Source of the DNA: an uncultured Tenacibaculum sp. | GTDB taxonomy: Bacteria > Bacteroidota > Bacteroidia > Flavobacteriales > Flavobacteriaceae | Length of the DNA stretch: 64,000 nt | Direction: 5' to 3' | Assembly (NCBI GenBank): GCA_947498055.1 | Contig: CANMJA010000017.1 | Coordinates: forward strand, 1-64,000 | Part shown: positions 1 through 9,847 of the stretch, piece by piece | How the letters are laid out: each line of letters begins with the position of its first letter | How positions within the stretch are numbered: the first letter of the stretch is position 1 | Notes under the pieces: generated by a model | Told to the model about the DNA's origin: nothing | What the model saw: only the letters and a program-made list of their open reading frames with translations | Databases searched by the model: none | Made by a program: the position numbers and the translations under genes

Positions 1-1046
1 CCTAATAAAACTTGTATGTATCGTAAATCTATTCCTTGCTCTAGGAGATGTGTAGCAAAACTATGCCTTAAAATATGCGGATATACCGTTTGTTTAATTC
101 CAGCTCTTTTAGCAGCTTGTTTAACAACTTTAAAAACACTAGTAGTGCTGTATTTTTTTTCTGATTCTATGGCTTCAAATAAGTATAATTTCGGTTTGTA
201 TAATTTATAGTACTCTCTAAGATTATTAAGAGTTGATTGGTTAAGAACCGTATAACGATCGTTATTTCCTTTAGCTTGTTTTACCTTAATAAGCATGTTT
301 TTACTATCAATATCTACCAGTTGTAGTTCTACTAATTCACTTCTTCGTAACCCTGAAGAGTATAGTAAGCTAATAATACATTTATGCTTTATGTTTTTTG
401 TAAGATGAATCATTTTTACAATATCTTGCTTAGCTAGAACACTTGGAAGTTTCTTTTGTTTTCTTGGTCTTTCTATGCTATAAAATCGATTAGGCATTCC
501 CATAACAACTTCATAATAAAATTTAATACTATTGATGGATTGGTTAATATAACTATTAGATTTTTTTTGTTGAATAAGTAGTTGTAAATATGCCCTTATT
601 TCTTGTTCAGATAGTTCTACTATATTCTTGTTAGGATAATGATTTATAAATTTTTCAAATTGAGATATGTATATTTTGCAGGTATTTAAGGCATACCTTT
701 TAAGTTCTAATTTAATAAGAAACTCTTCTGGCACGTATTTATAATTAGGAATCTTCTTCCTTTTACGATACCAATTTATATTAATAGGCTGATTATTCGC
801 TATAGTTTTCTTTGTAAAGAATGAACTGCTATTTATAAAGGCCACTCCTTTAAAGGTATCAAATACTTTATTCAGATTTTCTTTAGTATTAATGATATAT
901 GCCATATCAAATTGGTTACTCCATTTAGGGTTTGGGAGTTCTTTAATCAATGCTTGAATCACTTTATTAGGATAAAACTGTAATCCTATCATTTTTCTGT
1001 TATTAATGAAAAGATGTTTTAAAGTAATGTACTTTTTAATTTCCAT
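1..1046 (-). CDS. Tyrosine recombinase (XerD-like integrase), C-terminus beyond window
   Basis: Reading the minus strand from the ATG at 1046 gives one open frame to the window edge (348 codons, no stop). The protein starts MEIKKYITLKHLF, has an N-terminal SAM-like DNA-binding part (about residues 115-210) and then the catalytic domain. The first catalytic Arg lies in YSSGLRRSELV, and the H-x-x-R box in HILRHSFATHLLEQG near the left edge. The final Tyr lies outside the window. These enzymes cut and rejoin DNA through a covalent 3'-phosphotyrosine and serve chromosome dimer resolution, phages, integrative elements or inversion switches. The extra ~110 residues before the core argue against plain XerC/XerD and for an element-associated integrase. 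The divergent neighbour is a zinc-ribbon protein. Family call is firm; the element it belongs to is unknown. Confidence 0.9.
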   Translation of the reverse strand, partial: MEIKKYITLKHLFINNRKMIGLQFYPNKVIQALIKELPNPKWSNQFDMAYIINTKENLNKVFDTFKGVAFINSSSFFTKKTIANNQPININWYRKRKKIPNYKYVPEEFLIKLELKRYALNTCKIYISQFEKFINHYPNKNIVELSEQEIRAYLQLLIQQKKSNSYINQSINSIKFYYEVVMGMPNRFYSIERPRKQKKLPSVLAKQDIVKMIHLTKNIKHKCIISLLYSSGLRRSELVELQLVDIDSKNMLIKVKQAKGNNDRYTVLNQSTLNNLREYYKLYKPKLYLFEAIESEKKYSTTSVFKVVKQAAKRAGIKQTVYPHILRHSFATHLLEQGIDLRYIQVLL

Positions 1047-1129
1047 GAACTAAAAATGGGAAGAGTTTTGATAATAGTAGTATATTAACCGTATATTATT
1101 CGAATAAAATTTGTTTAAACAATTGCACT

Positions 1130-1486
1130 ATGAAATTATGTCTGTATTGTTCTTCTAAAATAACAGGAAGATCAGATAAAAAATACTGTTCAATATATTG
1201 TAAATCGGCATATCAATATGAAAAAAATAAGTTGGAAGAAAATTTATATTATACGATAGATAAGCAGTTAAAAAGAAATAGAAAACTGTTAAAAGCATAT
1301 AATAAATCGGGATTTTCTACAGTCAGAAAAAATAAATTAAAAGAGGAAGGTTTTAATAGTACTTATTTTACACATTATTGGAAAAATAAAAAGAAAGATG
1401 TATATCTCTTTTGTTATGAATATGGTTTTTTAGATAAAGGAGAAAAATATGTATTAATAAAATGGCAAGAATATATGGGAAAATAA
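1130..1486 (+). CDS. Small zinc-ribbon protein of unknown function
   Basis: A 118-residue basic protein. The N-terminus holds CLYCSSKITGRSDKKYCS with a further Cys four residues on (CSIYC), i.e. a C-x2-C...C-x3-C pattern like treble-clef/zinc-ribbon proteins. The remainder is Lys-rich and probably helical. There is no signal peptide or membrane segment. It is divergent from the tyrosine recombinase with only about 80 bases between the starts, and a terminator follows at once. Zinc-ribbon proteins of this size next to an integrase suggest a mobile-element accessory or DNA-binding protein, but that is inference. Start chosen as the first ATG, six residues before the first Cys pair. Confidence 0.7.
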   Translation: MKLCLYCSSKITGRSDKKYCSIYCKSAYQYEKNKLEENLYYTIDKQLKRNRKLLKAYNKSGFSTVRKNKLKEEGFNSTYFTHYWKNKKKDVYLFCYEYGFLDKGEKYVLIKWQEYMGK

Positions 1487-1487
1487 A

Positions 1488-1521
1488 AAGTGACCCTACT
1501 TTAGTAAGATCACTTCTTTAA
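1488..1521. terminator. Terminator-like hairpin between convergent genes
   Basis: AAGTGA (1488-1493) pairs with TCACTT (1510-1515), with an inner TACT/AGTA stem, followed by TCTTTA. It lies between the 3' ends of the zinc-ribbon gene and icmF and could serve both strands. Confidence 0.6.
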
Positions 1522-1543
1522 TTTATGAGAGCAATATTGTTTA

Positions 1544-4500
1544 CTACATATTACGTCTATATTGTCCACCCACTTTAAATAAAGCTTCTGTAATTTGACC
1601 TAAAGAACAAAATTTGGTAGCTTCCATTAATTTATCAAATAAGTTTTCATTTTGAACAGCTGCTTTTTGTAAAATAGCTAATTGTTCTTTAACTTTATTT
1701 TCATTGGCTTTATTCAATAATTCTTTTGTTTGAATTTGGAATTGTTTTTCTTCTTCCGTAGCACGAATAACTTCCGCAGGTTGTACGGTTGGAGAACCTT
1801 TAGAACTTAAGAAAGTGTTTACACCAATAATAGGAAACTCTCCAGTATGTTTTAACGTTTCATAATACAAACTTTCTTCTTGTATTTTAGAACGTTGATA
1901 CATGGTTTCCATAGCACCTAAAACACCCCCACGTTCGGTAATTCTATCAAACTCCGTTAATACAGCTTCTTCCACTAAATCGGTTAGCTCTTCAATAATA
2001 AAAGCTCCCTGAATTGGGTTTTCATTTTTAGCTAAACCTAATTCTTTATTAATAATTAACTGAATAGCCATTGCTCTTCGAACACTTTCTTCGGTAGGTG
2101 TGGTAATCGCCTCATCGTACGCATTGGTATGTAAAGAATTACAGTTGTCGTTAATTGCATATAAAGCTTGTAATGTGGTACGAATATCATTAAAGTCAAT
2201 TTCCTGAGCATGTAACGAACGCCCGGAAGTTTGAATGTGATATTTTAACATTTGTGCTCTTGGGTTGGCTCCGTATTTATATTTTAATGCTTTTGCCCAA
2301 ATTTTACGAGCAACACGACCAATTACAGAGTATTCAGGATCTATACCATTAGAAAAGAAGAAAGATAAATTTGGACCAAATTTATTAATATCCATTCCAC
2401 GAGATAAGTAATACTCCACATAAGTAAACCCGTTAGATAATGTTAGGGCTAATTGCGTAATTGGATTCGCGCCCGCTTCTGCAATATGGTATCCAGAAAT
2501 GGAAACGGAATAAAAATTACGAACTTGTTTCTCTATAAAATATTCTTGTACATCTCCCATTAAACGCAACGCAAATTCAGTAGAAAATATGCAAGTATTT
2601 TGTGCTTGGTCTTCTTTTAAAATATCTGCTTGTACGGTACCACGAACTTGTGCTAAAGTAGTTGCTTTAATTTCTGCATATACTTCCGCAGGTAAAACTA
2701 AATCACCTGTTAAGCCTAAAAGTAGTAACCCTAAACCATCATTTCCTTCTGGTAAATCACCTTGATATTTAGGTCTTTCTAAGCCTTTAGCATCGTAAAC
2801 TTCTTTAAAGGTAGCTTCAACCTCATTTTCTAGGTTGTGTTCTTTAATATATTTTTCACAATTCTGATCGATGGCAGCATTCATAAAAAAACCTAATAAC
2901 ATAGGAGCTGGACCATTAATGGTCATAGAAACCGAAGTCATTGCGTGACTTAAATCGAACCCAGAATATAATTTTTTAGCATCATCTAAACAACAGATAG
3001 AAACACCAGCATTTCCAATTTTACCATAAATATCAGGTCTCAATCCAGGATCATTACCATATAAGGTAACACTATCAAAAGCAGTAGATAAACGCTTTGC
3101 AGGCATTCCTAAACTTACATAATGAAAACGTCTGTTAGTACGTTCAGGGCCGCCTTCACCTGCAAACATTCGTGTAGGATCTTCACCAGTACGCTTAAAA
3201 GGATACAAACCTGAGGTATACGGGAATTCTCCAGGAACATTTTCTTGTAAATTCCAACGTAATAAATCTCCCCAAGCTTCATATTTTGGTAAAGATACTT
3301 TCGGTATTTGAGAGTGTGAAAGTGATTCGGTATGCGTGGCTATTTTTATTTCTTTATCACGTACTTTAAATGTGTAAATAGGATCTTTATATTTTTGAAC
3401 TTTTTCTTTCCAGTTTAAAATAACTTCCCAATTATGTGGATCTAAATTTAGCTTTACTTTATCAAATTGAGCAAAAAGTAATTTTAAAAACTCTTGGTCA
3501 TCTTTTGCGGTATCTAAAGAAAGAATTTCATCTTCATTCAGTCCTGTTTTAGAAATAAAAGAAGTCTCGACTGCGCTCGACGTGGCATTTGCCACAGATA
3601 AAATAGTTTGATAAATACCATATAATTTTTGAGCTACAATAACTTGTGAGTCTACCTTTTTATCATACGCTCTATTGCTTTCAGATATTTCAGATAAATA
3701 ACGAACTCTACTTGGTGGAATTACAAAGATCTTTTCAGACATCTCTTTGGTAATTTCCATATTCGATTTTAAATCTACACCTGTCTTTTCAACTAACTTT
3801 TCCATAATACGTTTGTATAACGTATTCATTCCAGGATCGTTAAATTGAGAAGCAATCGTACCAAAAACAGGCATGTCATCCATAGGAACATCCCATAAGT
3901 TATTATTACGCATGTATTGTTTTTTAACATCGCGTATGGCATCTAAAGCACCACGTTTGTCAAACTTATTAATGGCTACTAAATCAGCAAAATCTAACAT
4001 ATCAATTTTCTCTAATTGCGTAGCAGCTCCAAATTCAGGAGTCATTACATATAAAGAAGTGTCAGAGTGTTCTATAATTTCAGTATCAGATTGTCCAATA
4101 CCAGAGGTTTCTAAAATAATTAAATCAAATTCCGCAGCTTTTAATACTTCAACGGCTTCATTTACATATTTAGATAAGGCTAAATTAGACTGACGAGTAG
4201 CCAAAGAACGCATATACACGCGTTCGTTATTAATGGCATTCATACGAATACGATCTCCTAATAAAGCACCACCAGTTTTACGTTTAGAAGGATCTACAGA
4301 AATTAAACCGATGGTTTTATTTGGAAAATCAATTAAAAAACGACGAACTAATTCATCTACTAAACTCGATTTTCCTGCTCCACCAGTTCCTGTAATTCCT
4401 AAAACAGGTGTTTTTGAATTTTTATTTTTTTCATGAATAGTATCTAAAGTTTCTTTAGCTACTTCAGGAAAATTTTCTGCGGAAGAAATAATACGAGCAA

Positions 4501-4996
4501 TACTTCCTATTTCTTTTTTTGCTAAATGATTAATTTCTCCGTTTAAAACATCTCCAATAGCAAAATCAGAAGTTTTTACTAAATCATTAATCATTCCTTG
4601 TAAACCTAGTTCACGACCGTCATCTGGAGAATAAATACGAGTAATACCATAATCCATTAATTCCTTAATTTCTTCTGGAAGAATTACACCGCCACCGCCG
4701 CCAAAGATTTTGATATGACTTGCACCTTTTTCTTTCAGTAAATCATACATGTATTTAAAGTACTCTGTATGGCCACCCTGATAAGAAGTCATAGCTATGG
4801 CATTTGCATCTTCTTGAATAGCACAATTTACTACTTCTTCTACACTTCTATCATGACCTAAATGAATTACTTCTACTCCTGTAGATTGAATAATTCGACG
4901 CATAATATTTATAGCTGCATCATGACCATCGAATAAAGAAGCTGCGGTAACAATTCTAACTTTGTGTTTAGGTTTATATGGTGGTGTTTGTTTCAT
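1544..4996 (-). CDS. icmF: Fused isobutyryl-CoA mutase (B12 domain + G-protein chaperone + mutase)
   Basis: At 1150 residues the domain order is that of IcmF. A B12-binding domain comes first (residues about 12-145, DGHD at 23-26 supplying the cobalt-ligand His25). A MeaB-like GTPase follows with Walker [13 protein letters not shown] at 200-211. After a linker, the mutase TIM barrel runs from about 560 to 1100. The active-site stretch [19 protein letters not shown] and the phrase [14 protein letters not shown] are typical of IcmF rather than methylmalonyl-CoA mutase, whose small subunit would also be a separate protein. It interconverts isobutyryl-CoA and n-butyryl-CoA with adenosylcobalamin; the G domain loads and protects the cofactor. 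A pivalyl-CoA (PcmF-like) activity cannot be excluded from sequence alone. The linker carries an in-frame palindromic repeat at 3562-3595. It is transcribed alone. Confidence 0.9.
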   Translation of the reverse strand: MKQTPPYKPKHKVRIVTAASLFDGHDAAINIMRRIIQSTGVEVIHLGHDRSVEEVVNCAIQEDANAIAMTSYQGGHTEYFKYMYDLLKEKGASHIKIFGGGGGVILPEEIKELMDYGITRIYSPDDGRELGLQGMINDLVKTSDFAIGDVLNGEINHLAKKEIGSIARIISSAENFPEVAKETLDTIHEKNKNSKTPVLGITGTGGAGKSSLVDELVRRFLIDFPNKTIGLISVDPSKRKTGGALLGDRIRMNAINNERVYMRSLATRQSNLALSKYVNEAVEVLKAAEFDLIILETSGIGQSDTEIIEHSDTSLYVMTPEFGAATQLEKIDMLDFADLVAINKFDKRGALDAIRDVKKQYMRNNNLWDVPMDDMPVFGTIASQFNDPGMNTLYKRIMEKLVEKTGVDLKSNMEITKEMSEKIFVIPPSRVRYLSEISESNRAYDKKVDSQVIVAQKLYGIYQTILSVANATSSAVETSFISKTGLNEDEILSLDTAKDDQEFLKLLFAQFDKVKLNLDPHNWEVILNWKEKVQKYKDPIYTFKVRDKEIKIATHTESLSHSQIPKVSLPKYEAWGDLLRWNLQENVPGEFPYTSGLYPFKRTGEDPTRMFAGEGGPERTNRRFHYVSLGMPAKRLSTAFDSVTLYGNDPGLRPDIYGKIGNAGVSICCLDDAKKLYSGFDLSHAMTSVSMTINGPAPMLLGFFMNAAIDQNCEKYIKEHNLENEVEATFKEVYDAKGLERPKYQGDLPEGNDGLGLLLLGLTGDLVLPAEVYAEIKATTLAQVRGTVQADILKEDQAQNTCIFSTEFALRLMGDVQEYFIEKQVRNFYSVSISGYHIAEAGANPITQLALTLSNGFTYVEYYLSRGMDINKFGPNLSFFFSNGIDPEYSVIGRVARKIWAKALKYKYGANPRAQMLKYHIQTSGRSLHAQEIDFNDIRTTLQALYAINDNCNSLHTNAYDEAITTPTEESVRRAMAIQLIINKELGLAKNENPIQGAFIIEELTDLVEEAVLTEFDRITERGGVLGAMETMYQRSKIQEESLYYETLKHTGEFPIIGVNTFLSSKGSPTVQPAEVIRATEEEKQFQIQTKELLNKANENKVKEQLAILQKAAVQNENLFDKLMEATKFCSLGQITEALFKVGGQYRRNM
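3562..3595. repeat. Palindromic repeat inside the icmF linker
   Basis: The + strand reads AAGTCTCGACTGCGCTCGA, with TCGA arms around CTGCGC, followed directly by the hairpin GTGGCATTTGCCAC (3582-3595). The G+C content stands out from the gene. On the coding strand it adds residues around 468-478 ([12 protein letters not shown]) between the GTPase and mutase domains, keeping the frame. Confidence 0.6.
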
Positions 4997-5070
4997 TCGT
5001 AAATTTAGTTGTTTATCTTGTTTGCAATTTACGAAAAACTTAAAAAAATACGGGTCTATTTATAAAAACC

Positions 5071-5895
5071 TTAAGGTTTGTAGTTTAATATTTTGGTGTT
5101 AACTCCATTTACATAATTTTTAACCATATCAATCTCTTTTGCAAATCTCGATCCTTCAAAACCTTTAATGTTTTGGTTGTTAATGTGTTCGTTGTAGTAT
5201 TTAAGGTATATAGAAGAAAGTGGCGTGTAAGACCAATGCCATTTTTCTTCATTATATCCTGTTCTTCCATTTTTTTTAGAAGTATAAGCTTGGTAAAAAC
5301 CGAATTTATTAGCATTATTTAGAAGCCAATTATACTCTTTTTTTCCTTGACCTTTTAAAAAGTATTCGTCTTCTAAATTGTTAATGTCTATATCGGTTCC
5401 CCAATGGTGTCTGGAGGTGCCAGGCATAGAACTATATTCTAAAATTTTTAAAGCACGTTTATTTTCAGGATATTTTTTGTATTTATCATTCCATTTATAA
5501 TTCCAAATACGTTTTTGATGTGCAAAATTTCTTGTGGCAGAAACAATTTTTAATGTAATTCCTTCTTTTTTAGCTTTGGTAGCCATTTTATGAAACATAT
5601 CGAAAACTTCTCTTCTAAGATATCTTGTTTTTGAAGAAAATTCTTTTGGAATTTTAATAAAATCTGAATGTTTGGTATAATCAAATTTTCCTAGAACATA
5701 TTCTTTATTTAAATAGGTAGGATATATAGGTTTTGTTACCAAAACAACTGTATCTTTTTCTATAGAGATATTCTCATTTTCTGTAGGAAGAGCCTCTTTC
5801 TTTTGCTTTGTTTTTTGTTGCGTAGAACAACTCAAAAAATGTCCAAATAACAACAATGTTATACCTAATTTTATGTACTGTTTATAAAATCTCAA
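5071..5895 (-). CDS. M15-family D-alanyl-D-alanine carboxypeptidase-like lipoprotein
   Basis: 274 residues. A lipoprotein signal ends in LLLFGHFLSC. The VanY/M15 metallopeptidase signature is complete: SRHHWGTDIDINN (zinc His and Asp in S-x-H-x2-G-x2-x-D) and EEKWHWSYTP (catalytic Glu, zinc His). The enzyme removes terminal D-Ala from muropeptides at the cell envelope. A low-complexity Lys/Glu-rich linker separates the lipobox from the domain, as in surface-anchored enzymes. It sits upstream of icmF on the same strand, with about 75 bases between, but the functions are unrelated. Start is the ATG giving the full lipobox. Confidence 0.88.
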   Translation of the reverse strand: MRFYKQYIKLGITLLLFGHFLSCSTQQKTKQKKEALPTENENISIEKDTVVLVTKPIYPTYLNKEYVLGKFDYTKHSDFIKIPKEFSSKTRYLRREVFDMFHKMATKAKKEGITLKIVSATRNFAHQKRIWNYKWNDKYKKYPENKRALKILEYSSMPGTSRHHWGTDIDINNLEDEYFLKGQGKKEYNWLLNNANKFGFYQAYTSKKNGRTGYNEEKWHWSYTPLSSIYLKYYNEHINNQNIKGFEGSRFAKEIDMVKNYVNGVNTKILNYKP

Positions 5896-6099
5896 TTTCT
5901 CTAGTTTTTAATTCTAATAAGCAATATAACTATTCTATTTACAATTGGTGTTTTTTTAAGAAAAAAGGAAACTTTTATAAAGTACAACCGATGGTAGTTT
6001 TTAGTTAAAGTGTAGTGATTAAAAATCATTATTACTAGGTATTTACTTGTTTACCTAAAAATAAGAGTTTTGAAATCAATAAACTAAACATAAAATAAG

Positions 6100-6702
6100 A
6101 TGAAAAAAATAATAAAAATTCAAGTAATACTATTTGCTTTTGTACTAGCTAGTTGTTCTGATGATGTAGATGGAGTTAAAGAATTTGATGGTTCTTTAAC
6201 TTCGGTAGAAGATTTTTTAACGCCTAAAGCTGTTGAAGCAATGAAACAGTTAGGTTTTGTGATAAATGCCGGAGATACTCCACCAAATATAGAAGGAGTG
6301 TATTTAGTAGAAAATCCTACATTAGAAAACACAACAGTAGTACCAGATTATTTTATAGGAAAAGAATTTTCAGATATTAAAATGACGTTTAAAAATCAGG
6401 AGGGTTTACAGATTGATTATGAATCGGTACAATCTATTCAAAACTCAGTAGGAAACGGATCTTTAATTTCAGGTGAAGGAGATAAGTTTTCAATTTATTT
6501 AAAAATTAAATCACAAATAGGAGATGCAGAGCCAGCAGATACCGCTTTGGCTATTTCAGGAACATATACAAATGATGGAATAAGAGATTTGGTATACATT
6601 ACATTAATGCTAGATAATAAAGGAAACCCAGGTGGAGTTTATATTGAAAATAATACAGGAAGACTGTTAGAAGATAAAGACGGATTTTCACCAAAACAAT
6701 AA
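6100..6702 (+). CDS. Putative lipoprotein, unknown function
   Basis: 200 residues with an N-terminal lipobox (LFAFVLASCSDD) and an acidic mature protein. No family is recognised. The body alternates predicted beta strands with Gly/Asn turns, so a small beta-sandwich exported protein is likely. The gene stands alone, with a strong hairpin at 6771-6803 separating it from the convergent gene. It begins 18 bases after an A-rich leader with no clear Shine-Dalgarno, usual in this phylum. Confidence 0.7.
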   Translation: MKKIIKIQVILFAFVLASCSDDVDGVKEFDGSLTSVEDFLTPKAVEAMKQLGFVINAGDTPPNIEGVYLVENPTLENTTVVPDYFIGKEFSDIKMTFKNQEGLQIDYESVQSIQNSVGNGSLISGEGDKFSIYLKIKSQIGDAEPADTALAISGTYTNDGIRDLVYITLMLDNKGNPGGVYIENNTGRLLEDKDGFSPKQ

Positions 6703-6770
6703 TTAAAACCTTTTATTGAAATACGAAATCACTACTTGTGAATTGTATTATAATTAGTTGAATTGGTTAC

Positions 6771-6803
6771 AAAAAGTGTTAGCTATACTGGTTAGCACTT
6801 TTT
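6771..6803. terminator. Bidirectional terminator
   Basis: AAAAAGTG (6771-6778) pairs with CACTTTTT (6796-6803), and a T-run or A-run lies on each side. It sits between the convergent genes ending at 6702 and 6802. Confidence 0.75.
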
Positions 6804-7125
6804 ATAGATAATGAAGAAAAGCCCAATATTTTCTTTTTTTAATATAGTTTAAATTAGCTTCATTTTTATAAGCCTCTCGTTCAAAACTTAAATTTTTATA
6901 AGCAATATAGCCATTTTTATATTTCATGCATTTTACAAACCACTCTAATCCGTAAAAAAGGTAAAAAAATACAATTAGTAATTCCAATTGTTGTTTTAAA
7001 TGAATTTTCTCATGATTAATAAGCTGTTCGTCTTCTTTTAATTCTTTTTGTTTTAAAAAAATAAAAGGATACAAAGTGAGGCCTACAAAACCTTTAGGAA
7101 CCATATGTTTTGAAATGATAATCAC
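6802..7125 (-). CDS. Small membrane protein with an HExxH-type motif
   Basis: 107 residues. It contains INHEKIHLKQQLEL, a zincin-like HExxH, followed by a hydrophobic segment (LLIVFFYLFYGLEWF) and FEREAYKNE, where a third zinc ligand Glu could lie. The layout resembles the small Bacteroidota proteins that look like the peptidase region of BlaR1/M56 sensors, but no regulator accompanies it here. Activity is not established. Start is either the ATG used or Met8; Met8 would be nearer the conserved part. Confidence 0.65.
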   Translation of the reverse strand: MIIISKHMVPKGFVGLTLYPFIFLKQKELKEDEQLINHEKIHLKQQLELLIVFFYLFYGLEWFVKCMKYKNGYIAYKNLSFEREAYKNEANLNYIKKRKYWAFLHYL

Positions 7126-7210
7126 AAGAGTTTTCTAATTTTGAATGCAAAATTAGTGTTTTGTAAATGATTCCTAAGAGATATTAATGAAATCAAGTTA
7201 ATTAGTATAA

Positions 7211-8110
7211 TTAAATTATCAAGTTTACATTGTGTATTTGTTTTAAAAGAGATGTTAAAATAGGATTTCTATTATTTTTATTCCAAACTATAGACAACGT
7301 AGTACGTTGTGAAATTTCAGTAAGTTCAATAAACTGAACATCTAAATTGTATCCGTTTTGCAAAGATTTAGGTACAATAGATAATCCGAAGTTATTTTCA
7401 ACTAATTTATATATAGAAGCAGCATGAATGGTATTGTGAGAAATTATAGGAGAAAAACCACTATCATCAAAAATTTGCATTACTTTTTCATAATAAGAAG
7501 GACTGTAGGAAGGATCAAATAGTATAAAAGATTCTTCCTTTAGTTGATTTAAATTCTCGAAATTAGTAGCATTTATAGAATGGTTTTTGGGCAAAACTAA
7601 GCAGAAAGATTCTTTTAAAATAGGTTGCATAGCAATACCTCTAGGAACTCTATCTAATCTAACAAAACCAATATCAATATTTTGAGAAAGTAAAGAAGTA
7701 ATCTGTTTTTTGTTATCCATTTCTTGTAAACCAAACTTTACATTAGGATGTTCTTTTTTAAAGTTTACTAAAATATTGGGTATAATGTTTTGCATTGCGG
7801 AACCTACATAGCCAAATTTTAATGCGCCATTTTTTCCTTCTTGTATAAGTTTAGCATGACTTATAATACGTTCTAGATTTTGTAAATTTTGCGTAACTTC
7901 ATTTTTAAGATATTCACCTGCAGTGGTTAAAACAACTTTTCTGTTATGTCTAACAAATAATTGAATTTCTAAATCGTCCTCCATTTGTTTTATTTGTCGA
8001 CTTAATCCTGGTTGAGAAATAAATAATCGCTCGGCTGCTTTTCTAAAATGCAAATTTTCAGCAACGGCTAAGAAATATTTTAAATGACGAAAGTCTATTT
8101 GATAACCCAT
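7211..8110 (-). CDS. LysR-family transcriptional regulator
   Basis: 299 residues, the usual family length. The N-terminal winged HTH reads FRHLKYFLAVAENLHFRKAA with LFISQPGLSRQIKQME as recognition helix region. The periplasmic-binding-protein-like effector domain covers about 90-295. It is divergent from hutH with 77 bases between the starts, an arrangement that usually means the regulator controls the neighbour and itself. I therefore infer control of histidine degradation; the effector (histidine or urocanate) is not visible. Its promoter candidate overlaps that of hutH (see 8100-8182). Confidence 0.9.
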   Translation of the reverse strand: MGYQIDFRHLKYFLAVAENLHFRKAAERLFISQPGLSRQIKQMEDDLEIQLFVRHNRKVVLTTAGEYLKNEVTQNLQNLERIISHAKLIQEGKNGALKFGYVGSAMQNIIPNILVNFKKEHPNVKFGLQEMDNKKQITSLLSQNIDIGFVRLDRVPRGIAMQPILKESFCLVLPKNHSINATNFENLNQLKEESFILFDPSYSPSYYEKVMQIFDDSGFSPIISHNTIHAASIYKLVENNFGLSIVPKSLQNGYNLDVQFIELTEISQRTTLSIVWNKNNRNPILTSLLKQIHNVNLII

Positions 8111-8182
8111 AGTTATTAAATATTGTTTTTATTGGTATTGTTGGTTATCAAAAGTAAAGATAACTTTGTTTAAATAAAACAA
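8100..8182. promoter_or_regulatory. Overlapping divergent promoters and possible LysR operator (hutH/lysR)
   Basis: On + the string TTG (8141-8143), 17 bases, then TAACTTTG (8161-8168) fits the Bacteroidota TTG-N17-23-TAnnTTTG promoter and ends 19 bases before hutH. On - the string TTG (8182-8180), 23 bases, then TACTTTTG (8156-8149) fits the same consensus for the LysR gene. The two boxes interlock. An inverted repeat TGATAACC (8100-8107) / GGTTATCA (8143-8150) spans the regulator's start and both promoters and could be the operator. Confidence 0.6.
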
Positions 8183-8187
8183 TTAAG

Positions 8188-9684
8188 ATGTTTAAGTACG
8201 GTATAGATGTATTAACGGTAGATAAAGTTATAGCAATAGCCAAAGGTTCGTTGAAAGCTTTTATAGATGCGGAAGCAAAAGAAAAAGTAGAAAGATGTAG
8301 AGAAAAAGTAGATAAAATGGCAAATTCCGACCGTGCTGTTTATGGAATAAATACAGGTTTTGGTCCTTTGTGTGATGTGCAAATAACACCAGAGGAAACC
8401 AGTAAATTACAAGAAAATTTGTTAATAACACATGCCGTAGGTGTAGGAAAACCCATAGATAAATTCTTGTCTAAATTGATGATGATTTGTAAAGTGCATG
8501 CACTTTGTCAAGGATATTCCGGAGTGCGGTTAGAGATGATAGAACGAATACTTTTCTTTATTGAAAACGATTTGTTACCAGTAGTGCCAGAACAAGGATC
8601 TGTTGGGGCTTCAGGAGATTTAGCACCATTATCTCATCTTTTTTTACCATTATTAGGAGAAGGAGAATTTTGGGTTGCTAATAAAATAGTAAAAGCAAAA
8701 GAAGTGTTAGATAAACACTATCTATCTCCATTAAAATTAGAAGCAAAAGAAGGTTTAGGATTAATAAATGGTACACAATTTATTTTAGCACATGCTATTT
8801 TAGGTTTAAAAAAGATGGAATACCTTTTAGATGTGGCTGATTTGGCTGGAGTAATGAGTTTAGAAGGGTTTCAAGGAAGTGCTTCTCCATTTAGAGAAGA
8901 ATTACACAATATTCGTCCGTTTAAAGGGAATATAAAAGTTGCAGAACGCATACGTATGTTTTTAAAAGATTCTCAAAATGTGGAAAATCATTTTGAGTGC
9001 GATCGGGTACAAGATCCATATTCCATTCGTTGTATGCCTCAAGTACATGGAGCGTCTAGAAATGCATACAACCATTTAAAAGAATTAGCAGAAATAGAGC
9101 TAAATTCTGTTACAGATAACCCTATTGTGTTAAGTGAAACTGAAGCAATTTCTGGAGGTAATTTTCACGGACAACCTTTGGCAATGGCTTTAGATTATGC
9201 ATCAATAGCAGCTTCAGAGTTAGGAAATATTTCAGATAGGCGTTGTTATTTATTGTTAGAAGGAAAGTATGGTTTACCAAGATTATTAACGGAAGCAGGT
9301 GGCTTAAATTCTGGCTTCATGATTCCACAATATACCACAGCAGCATTGGTTACAGAAAACAAGTCATTATGTTTTCCTCCGTCAGCAGATAGTGTTCCTA
9401 CTTCTTTAGGGCAAGAAGATCATGTTTCTATGGGAAGTATTTCAGGTAGAAAATTCAATCAAATTTTGGGAAACATAGAAAAAATATTTGCAATTGAGTT
9501 TATGTATGCAGCACAAGCAATGGAGTTTAGGAGACCCAACACTTTTTCAGAAATTATTGAGCGTAATTTTAAATTAATAAGAGAAAAAGTAGCTAAATTA
9601 GAGGAGGATAGAGTTTTAAAAGACGATATTAATGTATTAATAAAAATGGTAGGTAATCAGGAATTTATAGTTAATGTTACGTAA
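8188..9684 (+). CDS. hutH: Histidine ammonia-lyase
   Basis: 498 residues, family length. It deaminates L-histidine to trans-urocanate and ammonia in the cytoplasm, the first step of histidine degradation. The tripeptide ASG at 141-143 (GSVGASGDLAPLSH), which cyclises to the MIO electrophile, is intact, as is the YGINTGFG loop at 52-59 with the catalytic Tyr. The downstream SMGSISGRK segment is also conserved. The next gene on the strand is hutU, the second step, but 392 bases with two repeats separate them, so they may be separate transcripts. hutI and hutG are not in the window. Aromatic lyases share the fold; the HutH-like context favours histidine as substrate. Confidence 0.95.
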   Translation: MFKYGIDVLTVDKVIAIAKGSLKAFIDAEAKEKVERCREKVDKMANSDRAVYGINTGFGPLCDVQITPEETSKLQENLLITHAVGVGKPIDKFLSKLMMICKVHALCQGYSGVRLEMIERILFFIENDLLPVVPEQGSVGASGDLAPLSHLFLPLLGEGEFWVANKIVKAKEVLDKHYLSPLKLEAKEGLGLINGTQFILAHAILGLKKMEYLLDVADLAGVMSLEGFQGSASPFREELHNIRPFKGNIKVAERIRMFLKDSQNVENHFECDRVQDPYSIRCMPQVHGASRNAYNHLKELAEIELNSVTDNPIVLSETEAISGGNFHGQPLAMALDYASIAASELGNISDRRCYLLLEGKYGLPRLLTEAGGLNSGFMIPQYTTAALVTENKSLCFPPSADSVPTSLGQEDHVSMGSISGRKFNQILGNIEKIFAIEFMYAAQAMEFRRPNTFSEIIERNFKLIREKVAKLEEDRVLKDDINVLIKMVGNQEFIVNVT

Positions 9685-9745
9685 TTTTTTATAGTAGTAA
9701 GAAGTGAGAGAAAAATGATAATTGAATAACTGATCATTGAAATAT

Positions 9746-9847
9746 GGGCGTTCCCCAAGGGTCGGGCTTTACACTATATCTTTTTTAAACAATTTTTTGC
9801 AGAGGCAAAAATTATTTAAAAAAGGATGTCGTTGCAATCCCTAACGC
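9746..9847. repeat. Dispersed repeat-like element with internal hairpin
   Basis: Starts GGGCGTTCCCCAAGGGTCGG and ends GCAATCCCTAACGC. GCGTT (9748-9752) pairs with AACGC (9843-9847), and 9781-9823 forms a long AT hairpin (TTTTTTAAACAATTTTTTGC opposite GCAAAAATTATTTAAAAAA). The edges are much richer in G+C than the surroundings. From memory, similar intergenic elements are widespread in Flavobacteriia; I could not verify this. Confidence 0.6.

Noticed and set aside
16..210. 64-codon ORF on the + strand
   Set aside because: It is antisense to the conserved H-x-x-R region of the tyrosine recombinase.
3873..4436. Two ORFs on the + strand within icmF
   Set aside because: Antisense shadows of the GTPase domain.
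1544..4996. Methylmalonyl-CoA mutase
   Set aside because: The B12 domain is N-terminal, a GTPase is fused in the middle and the active-site words are those of IcmF.
4997..5070. Cobalamin riboswitch before icmF
   Set aside because: The upstream gap is only about 75 bases, with no B12-box-like sequence visible.
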